Shown piece by piece: positions 23,997 to 37,468 of a DNA stretch of 39,455 bases (the first letter of the stretch is position 1; the number at the start of each line of letters is the position of its first letter). The stretch is from Gordonia hydrophobica NBRC 16057 (GTDB lineage: Bacteria; Actinomycetota; Actinomycetes; Mycobacteriales; Mycobacteriaceae): NCBI RefSeq assembly GCF_001592365.1, contig NZ_BCWU01000019.1, forward strand, positions 1 through 39,455, in the 5' to 3' direction. A program made the translations under genes and the position numbers. The notes below the pieces were generated by a model, which was not told where the DNA came from, did no database searches, and saw only the letters and a program-made list of their open reading frames with translations.

Positions 23997-25085
23997 GTGC
24001 CCACTGTCGTCAAGGGAGTCATCTCCCGCACCAAGAACGCTCCGACTGAACTCGTCGACATCGTGATCCCGGAGCCGGGCGCCAACGATGTCGTGGTGAA
24101 GGTGAGCACCTGCGGTGTGTGCCATACGGACTTGGCGTACGCCACCGGCGGTATCAATGACGAGTACCCCTTCCTGCTGGGTCACGAGGCCGCGGGCATC
24201 GTCGAATCGGTGGGCGAGTCGGTGACGCATGTCGAGGTCGGCGACTACGTGATCCTGAACTGGCGTGCCGTCTGCGGTGAGTGCCGGGCGTGTAAGCGCG
24301 GTCGGCCGTGGTACTGCTTCGACACGTTCAATGCCAGCAAGCCGATGACCCTCACCGACGGCACCGAGCTCTCGCCCGCGCTGGGAATCGGTGCGTTCGC
24401 GGAGAAGACGCTCGTCCACGAGGGACAGTGCACGAAGGTCGACGAGTCCGCCGATCCGGCCGTCGCCTGCCTGCTGGGCTGCGGTGTGATGGCGGGCCTC
24501 GGCGCCGCCGTGAACACCGGCAATGTGGGCCGTGGCGATTCGGTCGCCGTCATCGGCTGCGGTGGTGTGGGCGATGCCGCCATCGCGGGCGCCAAGCTCG
24601 CGGGCGCCACCACGATCATCGCCGTCGACCGTGATGCCAGCAAGCTCGAGTGGGCCACCGACCTCGGCGCCACCCACACCATCGACGCGTCGGCCATCGA
24701 CGACGTCGCCGCGGCGGTCAAGGAACTCACCGGCGGATTCGGTGCCGATGTGGTGATCGACGCCGTCGGTCGTCCGGAGACCTACCAGACCGCGTTCTAC
24801 TCCCGGGATCTCGCGGGCACCGTGGTGCTGGTCGGCGTTCCGACGCCCGAGATGCGCCTGGAGATGCCGCTGGTGGACTTCTTCAGCCACGGCGGCGCGC
24901 TCAAATCGTCCTGGTACGGCGACTGCCTGCCTGAACGCGACTTCCCGATGCTGATCGACCTGTTCCTGCAGGGACGGCTTCCGCTCGACAAGTTCGTCAC
25001 CGAGCGGATCGGGATCAACGACGTCGACGCCGCGTTCAAGGCCATGGAGGAGGGCCGCGTCCTGCGTTCGGTGGTGACGTTGTGA
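23997..25085 (+). CDS. mscR: Mycothiol-dependent formaldehyde dehydrogenase / S-nitrosomycothiol reductase
   Basis: A 362-residue zinc-dependent medium-chain dehydrogenase. It oxidises the formaldehyde adduct S-hydroxymethylmycothiol with NAD to S-formylmycothiol, and the Mycobacterium enzyme also reduces S-nitrosomycothiol. Catalytic zinc ligands lie in 'CGVCHTDL' and '[13 protein letters not shown]'; structural zinc is held by '[15 protein letters not shown]'. The nucleotide fold has '[19 protein letters not shown]', and the aspartate in 'AVDRD' favours NAD over NADP. The GTG start follows AGGAGG. The stop overlaps the start of the metallo-beta-lactamase-fold gene (GTGA), the same pairing as M. 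tuberculosis Rv2259-Rv2260. Mycothiol use is itself an actinobacterial marker. A generic alcohol dehydrogenase is the alternative but fits less well. Confidence 0.92.
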   Translation: MPTVVKGVISRTKNAPTELVDIVIPEPGANDVVVKVSTCGVCHTDLAYATGGINDEYPFLLGHEAAGIVESVGESVTHVEVGDYVILNWRAVCGECRACKRGRPWYCFDTFNASKPMTLTDGTELSPALGIGAFAEKTLVHEGQCTKVDESADPAVACLLGCGVMAGLGAAVNTGNVGRGDSVAVIGCGGVGDAAIAGAKLAGATTIIAVDRDASKLEWATDLGATHTIDASAIDDVAAAVKELTGGFGADVVIDAVGRPETYQTAFYSRDLAGTVVLVGVPTPEMRLEMPLVDFFSHGGALKSSWYGDCLPERDFPMLIDLFLQGRLPLDKFVTERIGINDVDAAFKAMEEGRVLRSVVTL

Positions 25086-25723
25086 CCGCCGCTGCCGGCG
25101 CATTGCGCATCGACCGGGTCGTCACGTCGGGCACGTTCTCGCTCGACGGCGGAACCTGGGACGTGGACAACAACATCTGGGTGGTCGGCGACGACGCCGA
25201 GGCCGTCATCATCGACGCCGCGCACGACGCCACGCCGATCCTGGCTGCGGTGGGCGACCGGAAGGTCGTGGCGATCGTGCTGACACACGCGCACAACGAC
25301 CACATCGGGGTGGCCCCCGAGCTGGCCGAGGCGACCGGAGCGCCGATCCTGCTGCATGCGGCCGACGAGATGCTGTGGGAGCAGACCCATCCGGGAGTGC
25401 CGCACGGCGAGCTGACTGACGGTCAGCGGATCGCCGTCGGCGGGCAGGAACTCCAGGTGATCAACACGCCCGGCCATTCGCCGGGGTCGTGCGTCATCTG
25501 GTCGCCGTCCGAGCAGGTGCTGTTCAGCGGCGACACCCTGTTCCAGGGCGGCCCGGGCGCAACGGGGCGGTCGTTCTCCAGTTTCGACGACATCATCGCC
25601 TCGATCCGGGACCGGATTCTGGTGCTCGATCCGGACACTCGTGTCTGCACCGGGCACGGCGACGAGACCACCGTCGGTGCCGAGGCAGGTGACCTCGACG
25701 AGTGGATTCGTCGTGGTCACTGA
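25082..25723 (+). CDS. Metallo-beta-lactamase-fold hydrolase, likely S-formylmycothiol hydrolase
   Basis: A 213-residue hydrolase of the glyoxalase II type. The metal motif HAHNDH is in '[11 protein letters not shown]', with further ligands in '[10 protein letters not shown]', '[10 protein letters not shown]' and '[11 protein letters not shown]'. The GTG start overlaps the mscR stop by four bases, so the two are made together. The partner enzyme yields S-formylmycothiol, and a thioesterase that frees formate and mycothiol is the missing step; this gene is the natural candidate. That assignment is inference from the gene pair and fold, as the orthologue Rv2260 is to my knowledge not fully characterised. 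It also overlaps the SulP gene by 11 bases. Confidence 0.85.
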   Translation: MTAAAGALRIDRVVTSGTFSLDGGTWDVDNNIWVVGDDAEAVIIDAAHDATPILAAVGDRKVVAIVLTHAHNDHIGVAPELAEATGAPILLHAADEMLWEQTHPGVPHGELTDGQRIAVGGQELQVINTPGHSPGSCVIWSPSEQVLFSGDTLFQGGPGATGRSFSSFDDIIASIRDRILVLDPDTRVCTGHGDETTVGAEAGDLDEWIRRGH

Positions 25724-27410
25724 CCGACTCCGACGGCTGACACCGCCCGCGCTGAGCGGATATCAGCGTTCTTGGCTGCGAGCCGACGTCCTCGCCGGGG
25801 CGTCGCTCGCAGCCGTCGCCATTCCTGAGGCGATGGGCTACAGCTCCATTGCGCACGTGCCGCTCAGTGCCGGGCTCTACTCGCTGATCGTCCCGGCGGT
25901 CATTTTCGCTCTCGTCGGCGCGTCGAGACTGCTCGTCGTCGGCGCCGACTCCGCCACCGCTGCACTGATCGCGTCCGGAATCGCCGGACTCGGGATCGCC
26001 GGACTGGCGCCGGACACCGCGGAATGGCTCGCGTGGGCGGGCCTCATCGCCCTGGTCACCGGAGTCCTCCTGGTGATCGCCTGGGTTCTGAAGCTCGGTT
26101 TCCTCGGCGACTTCCTCTCGACGTCGGTGCTCGTCGGATTCCTCGCGGGCGTCGGAATCCTGGTGCTCACCGAACAAGTTCCCGGGATGCTCGGCGAACC
26201 CAAGGAGTCCGGCGGCGACGTCCTCGCGAAGTGGCTGGCTGTTGTCCGCAACCTCGACCACGTCCGCTGGCAGGCCGTGGTGTTCGCGGCGTGCACGCTG
26301 CTCGGGTTGGTGGCGGTGAAGCGACTCCGTCCGTCGCTGCCGATGCCGATCCTGGTGGTGATCGGGTCCATCGCCGCAGTGATGGTCTTCGATCTCGGCC
26401 GGTGGGTTCCGACCGTCGGTGATATCGATGCGGGGCTACCGTCCGTCCGGTTTCCGCCGATGGCCGACGTGGTCTCGGCGTTCCCGACCATCCTCACGAT
26501 CTCGTTCGGGTGCGTGCTGGTGATTCTGGCGCAGAGTGCCGCGACCGCGCGCAGCTTCGCCCAGCGGCACGGCGATCGGGTCGACGTGAACCGCGACATC
26601 CTCGGGTTGTCCACGGCCAATGTGTCCGCGGCGCTGACGGGTTCGTTCGTCGTCAACGGCAGTCCCACCAAGACTGCGATCGTCGATCAGCAGGGCGGCC
26701 GTTCGCAGGTCGCCAATCTGACGATGGCGGGGGTGACCCTGGTAGTGGTCGTGGCGGTGTCGGGGCCGCTCGGTCGCCTGCCCGAGGCGGTGCTCGCGGC
26801 CATCGTCTTCGTCGTCGGCGTCGAACTGATCGACTGGGGCGGGTTCGCGCGGATCTGGCGGATCCGTCGGATCGAGTTCGGCATCGCCGTGCTCACCACC
26901 GCACTGGTGGTCGTGTTCGGCGTGCTCATCGGAATCATCGCCGCGATGGTGATGTCGCTGCTCCAGATGATCCATCGGCAGTACCGCCCCGAGCGATTCG
27001 TGGTCGGCCTCAGCGACGGTGGGCAGCGTCGGTACCAGAGTGCCCGACCCGGGCACCAGACGCTGCCCGGTCTGATCGTCTTCCGGTACGACGCCGACCT
27101 CTTCTATGCGAACGTCGGTCGCTTCAGCGACGACGTGACAGCGCTGATCAAGGGCGCTCCGGATCCCGTGCGCTGGTTGGTGCTGGACTGCTCGGCGATC
27201 TCGGACGTCGACTACTCTGCGGCGACCGCGCTGCAGAATCTGATCGCGTTCGTCCACTCGGTGAAGGCTCGCTTCATCCTCGCGGGCGTGACCCCCGAAC
27301 TGCGGGAGTCACTCGAGACCGCGCGGATCATGGCGGACCTCGCCGCCGACAGCGTGTATCCGAGCGTGGAGGCCGCGGTCCAGGGATTCCGCGAAGCAGA
27401 GAACGACTGA
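25713..27410 (+). CDS. SulP-family anion transporter with C-terminal STAS domain
   Basis: A membrane protein of 565 residues. The transport domain (about 15-430) carries the family signature 'AGASLAAVAIPEAMGYSSIAHVPLSAGLYS' and about 12-14 hydrophobic segments, with 'GSFVVNGSPTKTAIVDQQGG' in the middle. A STAS domain follows (about 460-560) with 'LVLDCSAISDVDYSAATALQNLI', like anti-sigma-factor antagonists. The GTG at 25713 is preferred: it starts 11 bases before the end of the preceding hydrolase gene, and its protein begins just before the SulP fold. The frame is open upstream but overlaps the hydrolase. SulP proteins carry sulfate, bicarbonate or dicarboxylates. Coupling to a formaldehyde pathway raises the possibility of formate or bicarbonate, which is inference. 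Confidence 0.9.
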   Translation: MVTDRLRRLTPPALSGYQRSWLRADVLAGASLAAVAIPEAMGYSSIAHVPLSAGLYSLIVPAVIFALVGASRLLVVGADSATAALIASGIAGLGIAGLAPDTAEWLAWAGLIALVTGVLLVIAWVLKLGFLGDFLSTSVLVGFLAGVGILVLTEQVPGMLGEPKESGGDVLAKWLAVVRNLDHVRWQAVVFAACTLLGLVAVKRLRPSLPMPILVVIGSIAAVMVFDLGRWVPTVGDIDAGLPSVRFPPMADVVSAFPTILTISFGCVLVILAQSAATARSFAQRHGDRVDVNRDILGLSTANVSAALTGSFVVNGSPTKTAIVDQQGGRSQVANLTMAGVTLVVVVAVSGPLGRLPEAVLAAIVFVVGVELIDWGGFARIWRIRRIEFGIAVLTTALVVVFGVLIGIIAAMVMSLLQMIHRQYRPERFVVGLSDGGQRRYQSARPGHQTLPGLIVFRYDADLFYANVGRFSDDVTALIKGAPDPVRWLVLDCSAISDVDYSAATALQNLIAFVHSVKARFILAGVTPELRESLETARIMADLAADSVYPSVEAAVQGFREAEND

Positions 27411-27421
27411 GAACTCTCGGG

Positions 27422-27814
27422 TCAGTACGCTGCGCGCGGGTCGTTCGTCGACACGATCTCCGCGCCCAGCGGTATCAGCGACACCGGGATCATCTTGAAG
27501 CTCGCGATGCCCAGCGGGATGCCGATGACCGTGATGCACAGTGCGAGTCCGGTCGTGAGATGACCGATGGCCAGCCAGATCCCGGCCACAAGAATCCAGA
27601 TGATGTTGCCGATGGTCGACGCCGCTCCGGCGCGCGGATCGCGGATCACGGTGCGCCCGAACGGCCAGAGCGCATAGTTGGCCATGCGGAACGACGCGAT
27701 GCCGAACGGAATCGTGATGATGAGGATGCAGCACAGGATTCCGGCCACCGCATAGCCGACTGCCATCCAGAATCCACAGAGCACCAGCCACAAGATGTTC
27801 AGGATCGTCTTCAT
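27422..27814 (-). CDS. YccF-domain inner membrane protein
   Basis: A 130-residue membrane protein made of two repeats of the YccF module. Each repeat has a hydrophobic helix followed by 'ITIPFGIASFRMANYALWPFG' or 'IGIPLGIASFKMIPVSLIPLG'. About four membrane segments are predicted. Function of the family is unknown. The ATG at 27814 is the only reasonable start. It converges with the SulP gene, 11 bases apart, and is divergent from the small membrane gene at 27848. Confidence 0.88.
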   Translation of the reverse strand: MKTILNILWLVLCGFWMAVGYAVAGILCCILIITIPFGIASFRMANYALWPFGRTVIRDPRAGAASTIGNIIWILVAGIWLAIGHLTTGLALCITVIGIPLGIASFKMIPVSLIPLGAEIVSTNDPRAAY

Positions 27815-27847
27815 CGTTCCATTGTGCGGTGTCGCTACGCTGTCGGC

Positions 27848-28111
27848 ATGGGCCGCGAACCGGATTCATCGGGAGGACGTCGTGCGCTGTGGTCGGTGGC
27901 GGCGGCCCTGGTGCTGACGGTGCGGGTGGTCGCGGTGGTGTTGACTCCGATCCTGGTGGTCGCCTGGTTGGTGGCGGCCGTGCGGTCGGGGCTGCTGAAC
28001 GCCTGGATGTGGTGGGCGATCGGTGCCGCGTCGGCACTCGTGGTGAGCAGCTACCTGTACAGCTACCTGCGCGTGCGGTACCCGAGCCGAAGCCGCCGCT
28101 GGGAGCCGTGA
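27848..28111 (+). CDS. Small two-segment membrane protein
   Basis: An 87-residue protein beginning MGREPDSSGGRRALW. Two hydrophobic segments (about 16-42 and 52-70) are followed by a very basic tail ending 'RVRYPSRSRRWEP'. It is part of a much longer open frame that overlaps the SulP gene; the ATG at 27848 gives the only membrane-like reading. A TACGCT box at 27836-27841 lies six bases before the ATG, so the transcript is probably leaderless, which supports this start. Function unknown. Confidence 0.6.
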   Translation: MGREPDSSGGRRALWSVAAALVLTVRVVAVVLTPILVVAWLVAAVRSGLLNAWMWWAIGAASALVVSSYLYSYLRVRYPSRSRRWEP

Positions 28112-28235
28112 CGGCGGCATCGCTGCCCCGCCCCGAGCCCATCGTCAGTCGGGGCCGTGTTCCAGGTAATGACAGTGCCTCCCTCGATCGGTCAGATCGC
28201 GTCAGAGTGGAGGGACGACTCACGGAAGGAACACG

Positions 28236-28601
28236 ATGGGCAACTGGACCGCAGCCGAGCTGGCCGAGATCGACGCGGTGTCCGAGATTCAAGTCGCAGG
28301 CAGTCGTAGGGACGGCTCTCTGCGCAGCTTCCGCATCATCTGGCACGTCGCGGTCGACGGCGCGCTCTACGCGCGCTCGGTCAATGGGCCCGACGCCGCC
28401 TGGTACGTCGGCGTCCGACGGCAGATGAGCGGCGCGATCACCTGGAACGGCGAGCAGCGCGCCGTCGACTACGTCGATGATCCAACGCACGACGACGCCG
28501 TCGACGAGGCGTTTCGCCGCAAGTACGGCAACGGCTCGCCCACGCAGTCGTTGAATCGTCAGCCGGCGCGCGGCACCACCCTGCGGATCGACCCGAAGTG
28601 A
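28236..28601 (+). CDS. DUF2255-family protein
   Basis: A 121-residue soluble protein. 'WTAAELAEIDAVSEIQVAGSRRDGSLRSFRIIWHVAVDGALYARSVNGPDAAWYVGVRRQMSGAI' is the pattern of DUF2255, a small beta-rich family whose fold recalls the split barrels of flavin-binding nitroreductase-like proteins. GGAAGGAAC precedes the ATG. No catalytic motif is evident. It is followed after about 60 bases by the aldo/keto reductase gene on the same strand, so both may be co-transcribed. Confidence 0.8.
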   Translation: MGNWTAAELAEIDAVSEIQVAGSRRDGSLRSFRIIWHVAVDGALYARSVNGPDAAWYVGVRRQMSGAITWNGEQRAVDYVDDPTHDDAVDEAFRRKYGNGSPTQSLNRQPARGTTLRIDPK

Positions 28602-28662
28602 TCGCGCACGGCGACACCATTCCCGACTACACCGACAACGAATACCAAGGGGCACACCACTG

Positions 28663-29553
28663 ATGACGACGACTTTGACCCTCAACAACGGCGTGACGCT
28701 TCCCTCGATCGGGCTGGGCGTTTTCCAGAGCGCTCCGGAAGAGACCTCCGCGGCAGTCGAGGCTGCGCTCCGCGTCGGCTATCGACACATCGACACGGCG
28801 GCCGCGTACGGCAACGAACGACAGGTCGGTGAAGGGCTTCGGGCCTCGGGCGTCGACCGCGCCGACGTGTTTCTCGAGACCAAGGTCTGGCCCTCCGACT
28901 ACGGGTACGACCAGACCATCCACGCATTCGACAAGGCCACGGGCAAGCTCGGTGTCGAGACCATCGATCTGCTGATCCTGCACCAGGCCGCGGTCTCGAT
29001 GTTCGACCGGACGGCAGAGGCGTACCGCGGTCTCGAGACCCTGCTGGCCGACGGCAAGGTCCGTGCGATCGGCGTCAGCAACTTCTCGCCGGACGTCCTC
29101 GACCGGTTGCTGCAGACGGCGTCGGTGGTTCCGGCCGTCAACCAGGTGGAACTGCACCCCTACCACTCGCAGCCCGCACTGCAGGCGAAACATGCGGAGC
29201 TGGGAATCGTGACGCAGGCATGGTCGCCGATCGGCGGCATCACGTTCTACCCCGGACCGTGGGGCGACGAGCGCCGCAGCGTGATGGACGACGAGACCAT
29301 CACGGCGATCGCCGCGCGGCACGACCGGAGCCCGGCGCAGATCATGCTGCGGTGGGGCATTCAACAGGGCCGTTCGGTGATCCCCAAGTCGGTCAACCCC
29401 GCCCGCATCGCCGAGAACTTCGCGGTGTTCGACTTCGAGCTCTCGGCCGAAGAACTCGCCCGCATCGACGCCCTCGACACCGGGAACGAGAGCGGTCCTG
29501 CACCGGATCGCGAGTTCACCCAGGAGATGCTGTTCCCGATTCCGGAGGCGTGA
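28663..29553 (+). CDS. Aldo/keto reductase
   Basis: A 296-residue NADPH-dependent reductase of the 2,5-diketo-D-gluconate reductase type. The catalytic tetrad is in place: Asp and Tyr in 'HIDTAAAYGNERQVG', Lys in 'LETKVWPSDYG' and His in 'LLILHQAAV'. The cofactor-binding part has 'KVRAIGVSNFSPDVLDRLL' and 'VIPKSVNPARIAENFAVFDFELS'. It reduces small aldehydes and ketones; the physiological substrate cannot be told. The ATG follows 'AAGGGGCACACCACTG'. No terminator is obvious directly after the stop, but hairpins lie about 240 bases further on. Confidence 0.94.
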   Translation: MTTTLTLNNGVTLPSIGLGVFQSAPEETSAAVEAALRVGYRHIDTAAAYGNERQVGEGLRASGVDRADVFLETKVWPSDYGYDQTIHAFDKATGKLGVETIDLLILHQAAVSMFDRTAEAYRGLETLLADGKVRAIGVSNFSPDVLDRLLQTASVVPAVNQVELHPYHSQPALQAKHAELGIVTQAWSPIGGITFYPGPWGDERRSVMDDETITAIAARHDRSPAQIMLRWGIQQGRSVIPKSVNPARIAENFAVFDFELSAEELARIDALDTGNESGPAPDREFTQEMLFPIPEA

Positions 29554-30089
29554 AGCACACGCTCCCTAGGAACTACGCCTGTCGTCCCCACGGTGGTCGA
29601 GTGCCACGCAGGTTATCGAGACCGTCGTGAGTTCCGCCGGTATCAAAGGGTTCTGCGCTGCCATCGTGTGGTGATCTCGGCAGAATCCGACGGATCGTGA
29701 ACCGCAGCCGCCTCTCTATGGCGGAGGCGGTGGTCGTCGGGGAGGCTTTGTCCGACTGATCCCGGCTGAGAACTGCTCGCTCAGGCGCTTCCGACGGAAG
29801 ATTGCCGTCGGAGGGTGCTGAGCAAGCAGATCTCAGCAGCATGTGACAGTAGGCGGCGCGGGGCGGGGATTTCAGATCGAACGCAGACCTCGCGCGACGC
29901 TGCGCCAGTTTGGTTAGTTTCCCACGCTCTCGTAACAGCGGGTGATCCGAGACCGGTGCGTGACCGAGAGCCTGGTTTCGGTCGCTGTCGGGGACGCAGA
30001 TCTCGATAGGGCCACGCGCGACGAACTCGTGGCGCAGCTACCGCGTTTGTGGACTGCGAACGCAGCAGCGCCGCCGCTGAACGGTCACG
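29554..30089. other. Long gene-poor region with hairpins between convergent genes
   Basis: About 535 bases between the ends of the aldo/keto reductase and esterase genes. No frame looks like a real protein. Two hairpins stand close together: TCCGACGG / CCGTCGGA at 29790-29812 with a 7-base loop, and TGCTGAG / CTCAGCA at 29816-29838 with a 9-base loop. A forward frame around 29960-30110 ('VTESLVSVAVGDADLDRATRDELVAQLPRLW') looks weakly protein-like and may be the remains of a gene. The length is odd for a convergent junction in this compact genome. Confidence 0.45.
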
Positions 30090-31079
30090 TCACCGGATCT
30101 GTCGTGCGAGGAAGTCGCCGGCTGCGCGCACGGCCCGCTGGGACTCGGGTGTGAAGTAGGGGAACATCTGGAACACGTGCCCCTGCCCGGGCCACTCCTG
30201 CAGCTCGGACGTGCCGCCGGCGTCGAGCACGAGACGATGGATGGTGCGGGCGTCGTCGGCCATGATCTCGCGGGCGCCGACCTGGATCAGTGTCGGTGGC
30301 AGAGCCATGTCGGGGGTCAATCGGACCCGCATCCGCGGATGGCTCGGATCCGCGTCGCCGGTGTAGAGGCGGAGGAACTTCTGGGCGCCCGCGACGTCGA
30401 TGATCGGGTCGCGGACTCCTCGCGCCTCAAGGTCGCGGGCCAGCTGGAACGTCGGGTCGTAGAGCGGGGAGAACAGGATCATCGCCCGAGGTTGAGGCAC
30501 GCCGTCGATGTGGTTCGACGCGATCAGATCCAGGGCGAGGTGGCCGCCTGCGGAATCGCCTGCCACGATGATCTGCTCGGGGTCGAATCCCTGGCGGAGC
30601 AGCCAGCGATACCCGCGGATCGTATCGTCGCCGGCGGCGGGCCACCGGTATTCGGGCCCCATGCGGTAGTCGAGGCTGAAGGCGCCGATGCCCGATCGAT
30701 GTGTCAGCCGTGCCAGGAGTCCGCGGTGAGTGCGCGGCGAGCAGATCACGTAGCCGCTGCCGTGCAGGTAGTAGACGATCGAGGAGACGGACGACGGGTC
30801 GGGGACGCAGGCGTCGGATCGGCGGTGCTGCCATTCGCCGCGAACCTGGCCGCCGCCCGTGTACTCGTGGACCGGCGTGACGCGTGTGCCCTTCGGGACG
30901 GGGCTCAACAGCGACAACCCGCGATTCATGCCCGGTCTCGCGGCCGACAGCAGTCGAGGATTGGCGAGCGCTCCGCGGCTTGCGACGGCCATCAGCGGTC
31001 GGGACGCGAGCGTGCCGCGGGAGAACGCGCGGGCGCGCCACGAAACCTGTGCGGCAACTGGCTGTGACCTGGAGTACAC
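30090..31079 (-). CDS. Alpha/beta hydrolase, hormone-sensitive-lipase-type esterase
   Basis: A 329-residue esterase of the LipH/LipN type. The oxyanion motif appears as 'YYLHGSGYVICSPRTH' (a variant of HGGG), the nucleophile elbow is GDSAGG, the acid is probably the aspartate in 'GAREIMADDA' and the histidine is in 'GQGHVFQMF'. It hydrolyses short-chain esters or lipids. A GTG start at 31079 is preceded by AAGAAG. There is no clear signal peptide, though the first 60 residues are rich in alanine and arginine. It is divergent from gltB. Confidence 0.9.
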   Translation of the reverse strand: MYSRSQPVAAQVSWRARAFSRGTLASRPLMAVASRGALANPRLLSAARPGMNRGLSLLSPVPKGTRVTPVHEYTGGGQVRGEWQHRRSDACVPDPSSVSSIVYYLHGSGYVICSPRTHRGLLARLTHRSGIGAFSLDYRMGPEYRWPAAGDDTIRGYRWLLRQGFDPEQIIVAGDSAGGHLALDLIASNHIDGVPQPRAMILFSPLYDPTFQLARDLEARGVRDPIIDVAGAQKFLRLYTGDADPSHPRMRVRLTPDMALPPTLIQVGAREIMADDARTIHRLVLDAGGTSELQEWPGQGHVFQMFPYFTPESQRAVRAAGDFLARQIR

Positions 31080-31151
31080 ATTGGGACTGTATCTTCTTTT
31101 TGCCTCAGCGGCGGTGAAGTGGAATACTGTTCGTACTGCGCTCTCGTGTTA

Positions 31152-31168
31152 ACGAAGTATTACTTCGT
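31152..31168. promoter_or_regulatory. Inverted repeat ACGAAGTA-T-TACTTCGT upstream of gltB
   Basis: Perfect 8-bp arms around a single T, in the 213-base divergent region between the esterase and glutamate synthase genes, 125 bases before the gltB start. It is a candidate operator for a dimeric regulator. Nitrogen regulators such as GlnR or AmtR are known to control gltBD in actinobacteria, but I cannot assign this site to either. Confidence 0.5.
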
Positions 31169-31292
31169 CGCTTGAGCGGGCCAGCAATGAAGCTGAATCC
31201 CCGGGCGGTGCGCTGGTTCGCACTGACTTCTGACTCCGGGACTCTCCAGTACGTTTCAAGTACGCAGCGTGGCGTGCGGAGTAGGCAGATTC

Positions 31293-35883
<4,591 letters not shown>

Positions 35884-35891
<8 letters not shown>

Positions 35892-37338
35892 TCCGAGGGG
35901 TTTTCTCAAGCACACCGAGCGGGAGACGCCGGTTCGGCGACCCGTCGACCTGCGGTTGATGGACTGGAAAGAGGTCTACACAGACTTCGACAAGCAGACG
36001 CTGCGGACGCAGGCGAGCCGATGCATGGACTGCGGTGTCCCGTTCTGCCACAACGGTTGTCCACTCGGGAACCTGGTTCCCGAATGGAACGACCTGGTGT
36101 ATCGCGACCAGTGGGCCGAGGGCATGGACCGGCTGCACGCCACCAACAACTTCCCGGAGTTCACCGGGCGGTTGTGCCCGGCACCGTGCGAGGCGTCGTG
36201 CGTTCTCGGGATCAATCAGCCCGCGGTCACCATCAAGCAGGTGGAGCGCGAGCTGATCGAGAAGGCGTTCGACGACGGCACCGTCGACCCGATTCTGCCG
36301 ACGCAGCGCACCGGTAAGAAGGTCGCGGTGGTGGGCTCGGGTCCCGCGGGTCTGGCTGCCGCGCAGCAACTGACGCGAGCCGGCCACGACGTCACCGTCC
36401 TCGAACGCGCCGATCGCATCGGTGGACTCCTCCGCTACGGCATCCCGGAGTTCAAGATGGAGAAGCGGATCATCGACCGGCGGCTGGCGCAGATGCGTGC
36501 CGAGGGCACGGTGTTCTCCACCGGCGTGAACGTCGGCGTCGATGTGACTGTGGAGCAGCTCCGCAACGACTACGACGCGGTGATTCTCGCGAACGGTTCC
36601 ACGATCGGCCGCGATCTGCCGATCCCGGGCCGTGAGCTGGACGGCATCCATCAGGCGATGGAGTACCTGCCGCAGTCCAACCGCGTGCAGCACGGCGACG
36701 TCGTCGACGGGCAGATCAGCGCGGAAGGCAAGCACGTCGTCATCATCGGCGGCGGCGACACCGGCGCGGACTGCCTCGGCACCGCACTGCGTCAGGGCGC
36801 TGCGAAGGTGCACCAGTTCGAGATCATGCCGAAGCCGCCGATCGAGCGCGCCGACTCGACGCCGTGGCCGACGTACCCGCTGATGTTCCGCGTCTCCTCC
36901 GCCCATGAAGAAGGCGGTGAGCGCGTGTACAGCGTGAACACCGAGTCGTTCGAAGGCGAGAACGGCACGATCACTGCGCTCAAGGCGCACGAGGTCGCGA
37001 TGGTGAACGGTCGTTTCGAGAAGGTGGAGGGTTCGGACTTCGAGTTGAAGGCCGACCTCGTTCTGCTGGCGATGGGCTTCGTCGGCCCCGAGCGCGGAGA
37101 TCTGCTCGACAAGCTGGGCGTCTCCTACAACGAGCGCGGCAACATCGCGCGCGGCGACGACTTCGGCGCCACCGGCCTGCCGGGTGTCTTCGTCGCCGGC
37201 GACTGCGGTCGCGGCCAGTCGTTGATCGTCTGGGCCATCGCAGAAGGTCGTAGCGCTGCTGCCGGTGCCGACGCCTACCTGATGGGCTCGACGCAGCTCC
37301 CGTCGCCGATCACGCCGACGCTGGTCGCGCAGCGGTGA
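35884..37338 (+). CDS. gltD: Glutamate synthase, small (beta) subunit
   Basis: A 484-residue FAD-dependent NADPH oxidoreductase that feeds electrons to the large subunit. The N-terminal cysteine clusters '[17 protein letters not shown]' and '[13 protein letters not shown]' bind the 4Fe-4S centres. FAD binds at '[17 protein letters not shown]' and NADPH at '[19 protein letters not shown]'; the closing '[23 protein letters not shown]' is a second FAD contact. The GTG start lies inside the end of gltB, so the subunits are translated together at equal levels. A strong hairpin follows the stop. Confidence 0.98.
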
Positions 37339-37344
37339 ACCGGA

Positions 37345-37386
37345 GGCCGGGGTTCCGTCGCCTGACTCGGCGACGGCACCCCGGCC
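37345..37386 (+). terminator. Strong hairpin terminator after gltD
   Basis: GGCCGGGGT (37345-37353) pairs with ACCCCGGCC (37378-37386), and CCGTCGCC (37355-37362) with GGCGACGG (37369-37376). One mismatch interrupts the 17-bp stem and the loop is TGACTC. It starts six bases after the gltD stop. Confidence 0.87.
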
Positions 37387-37468
37387 GAGCGAGAGTGTGT
37401 CGAACCGGGGACTGCTCTTGCGCCGCGATACGGTTGGTACGTAGCGGGCGTTCGGCTGAAGGAGTTCA

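Noticed and set aside
26510..27847. Long plus-strand frame overlapping the SulP gene and leading into the small membrane protein
   Set aside because: The upstream part is an arginine-rich out-of-frame reading of SulP; only the last 87 codons look like a protein.
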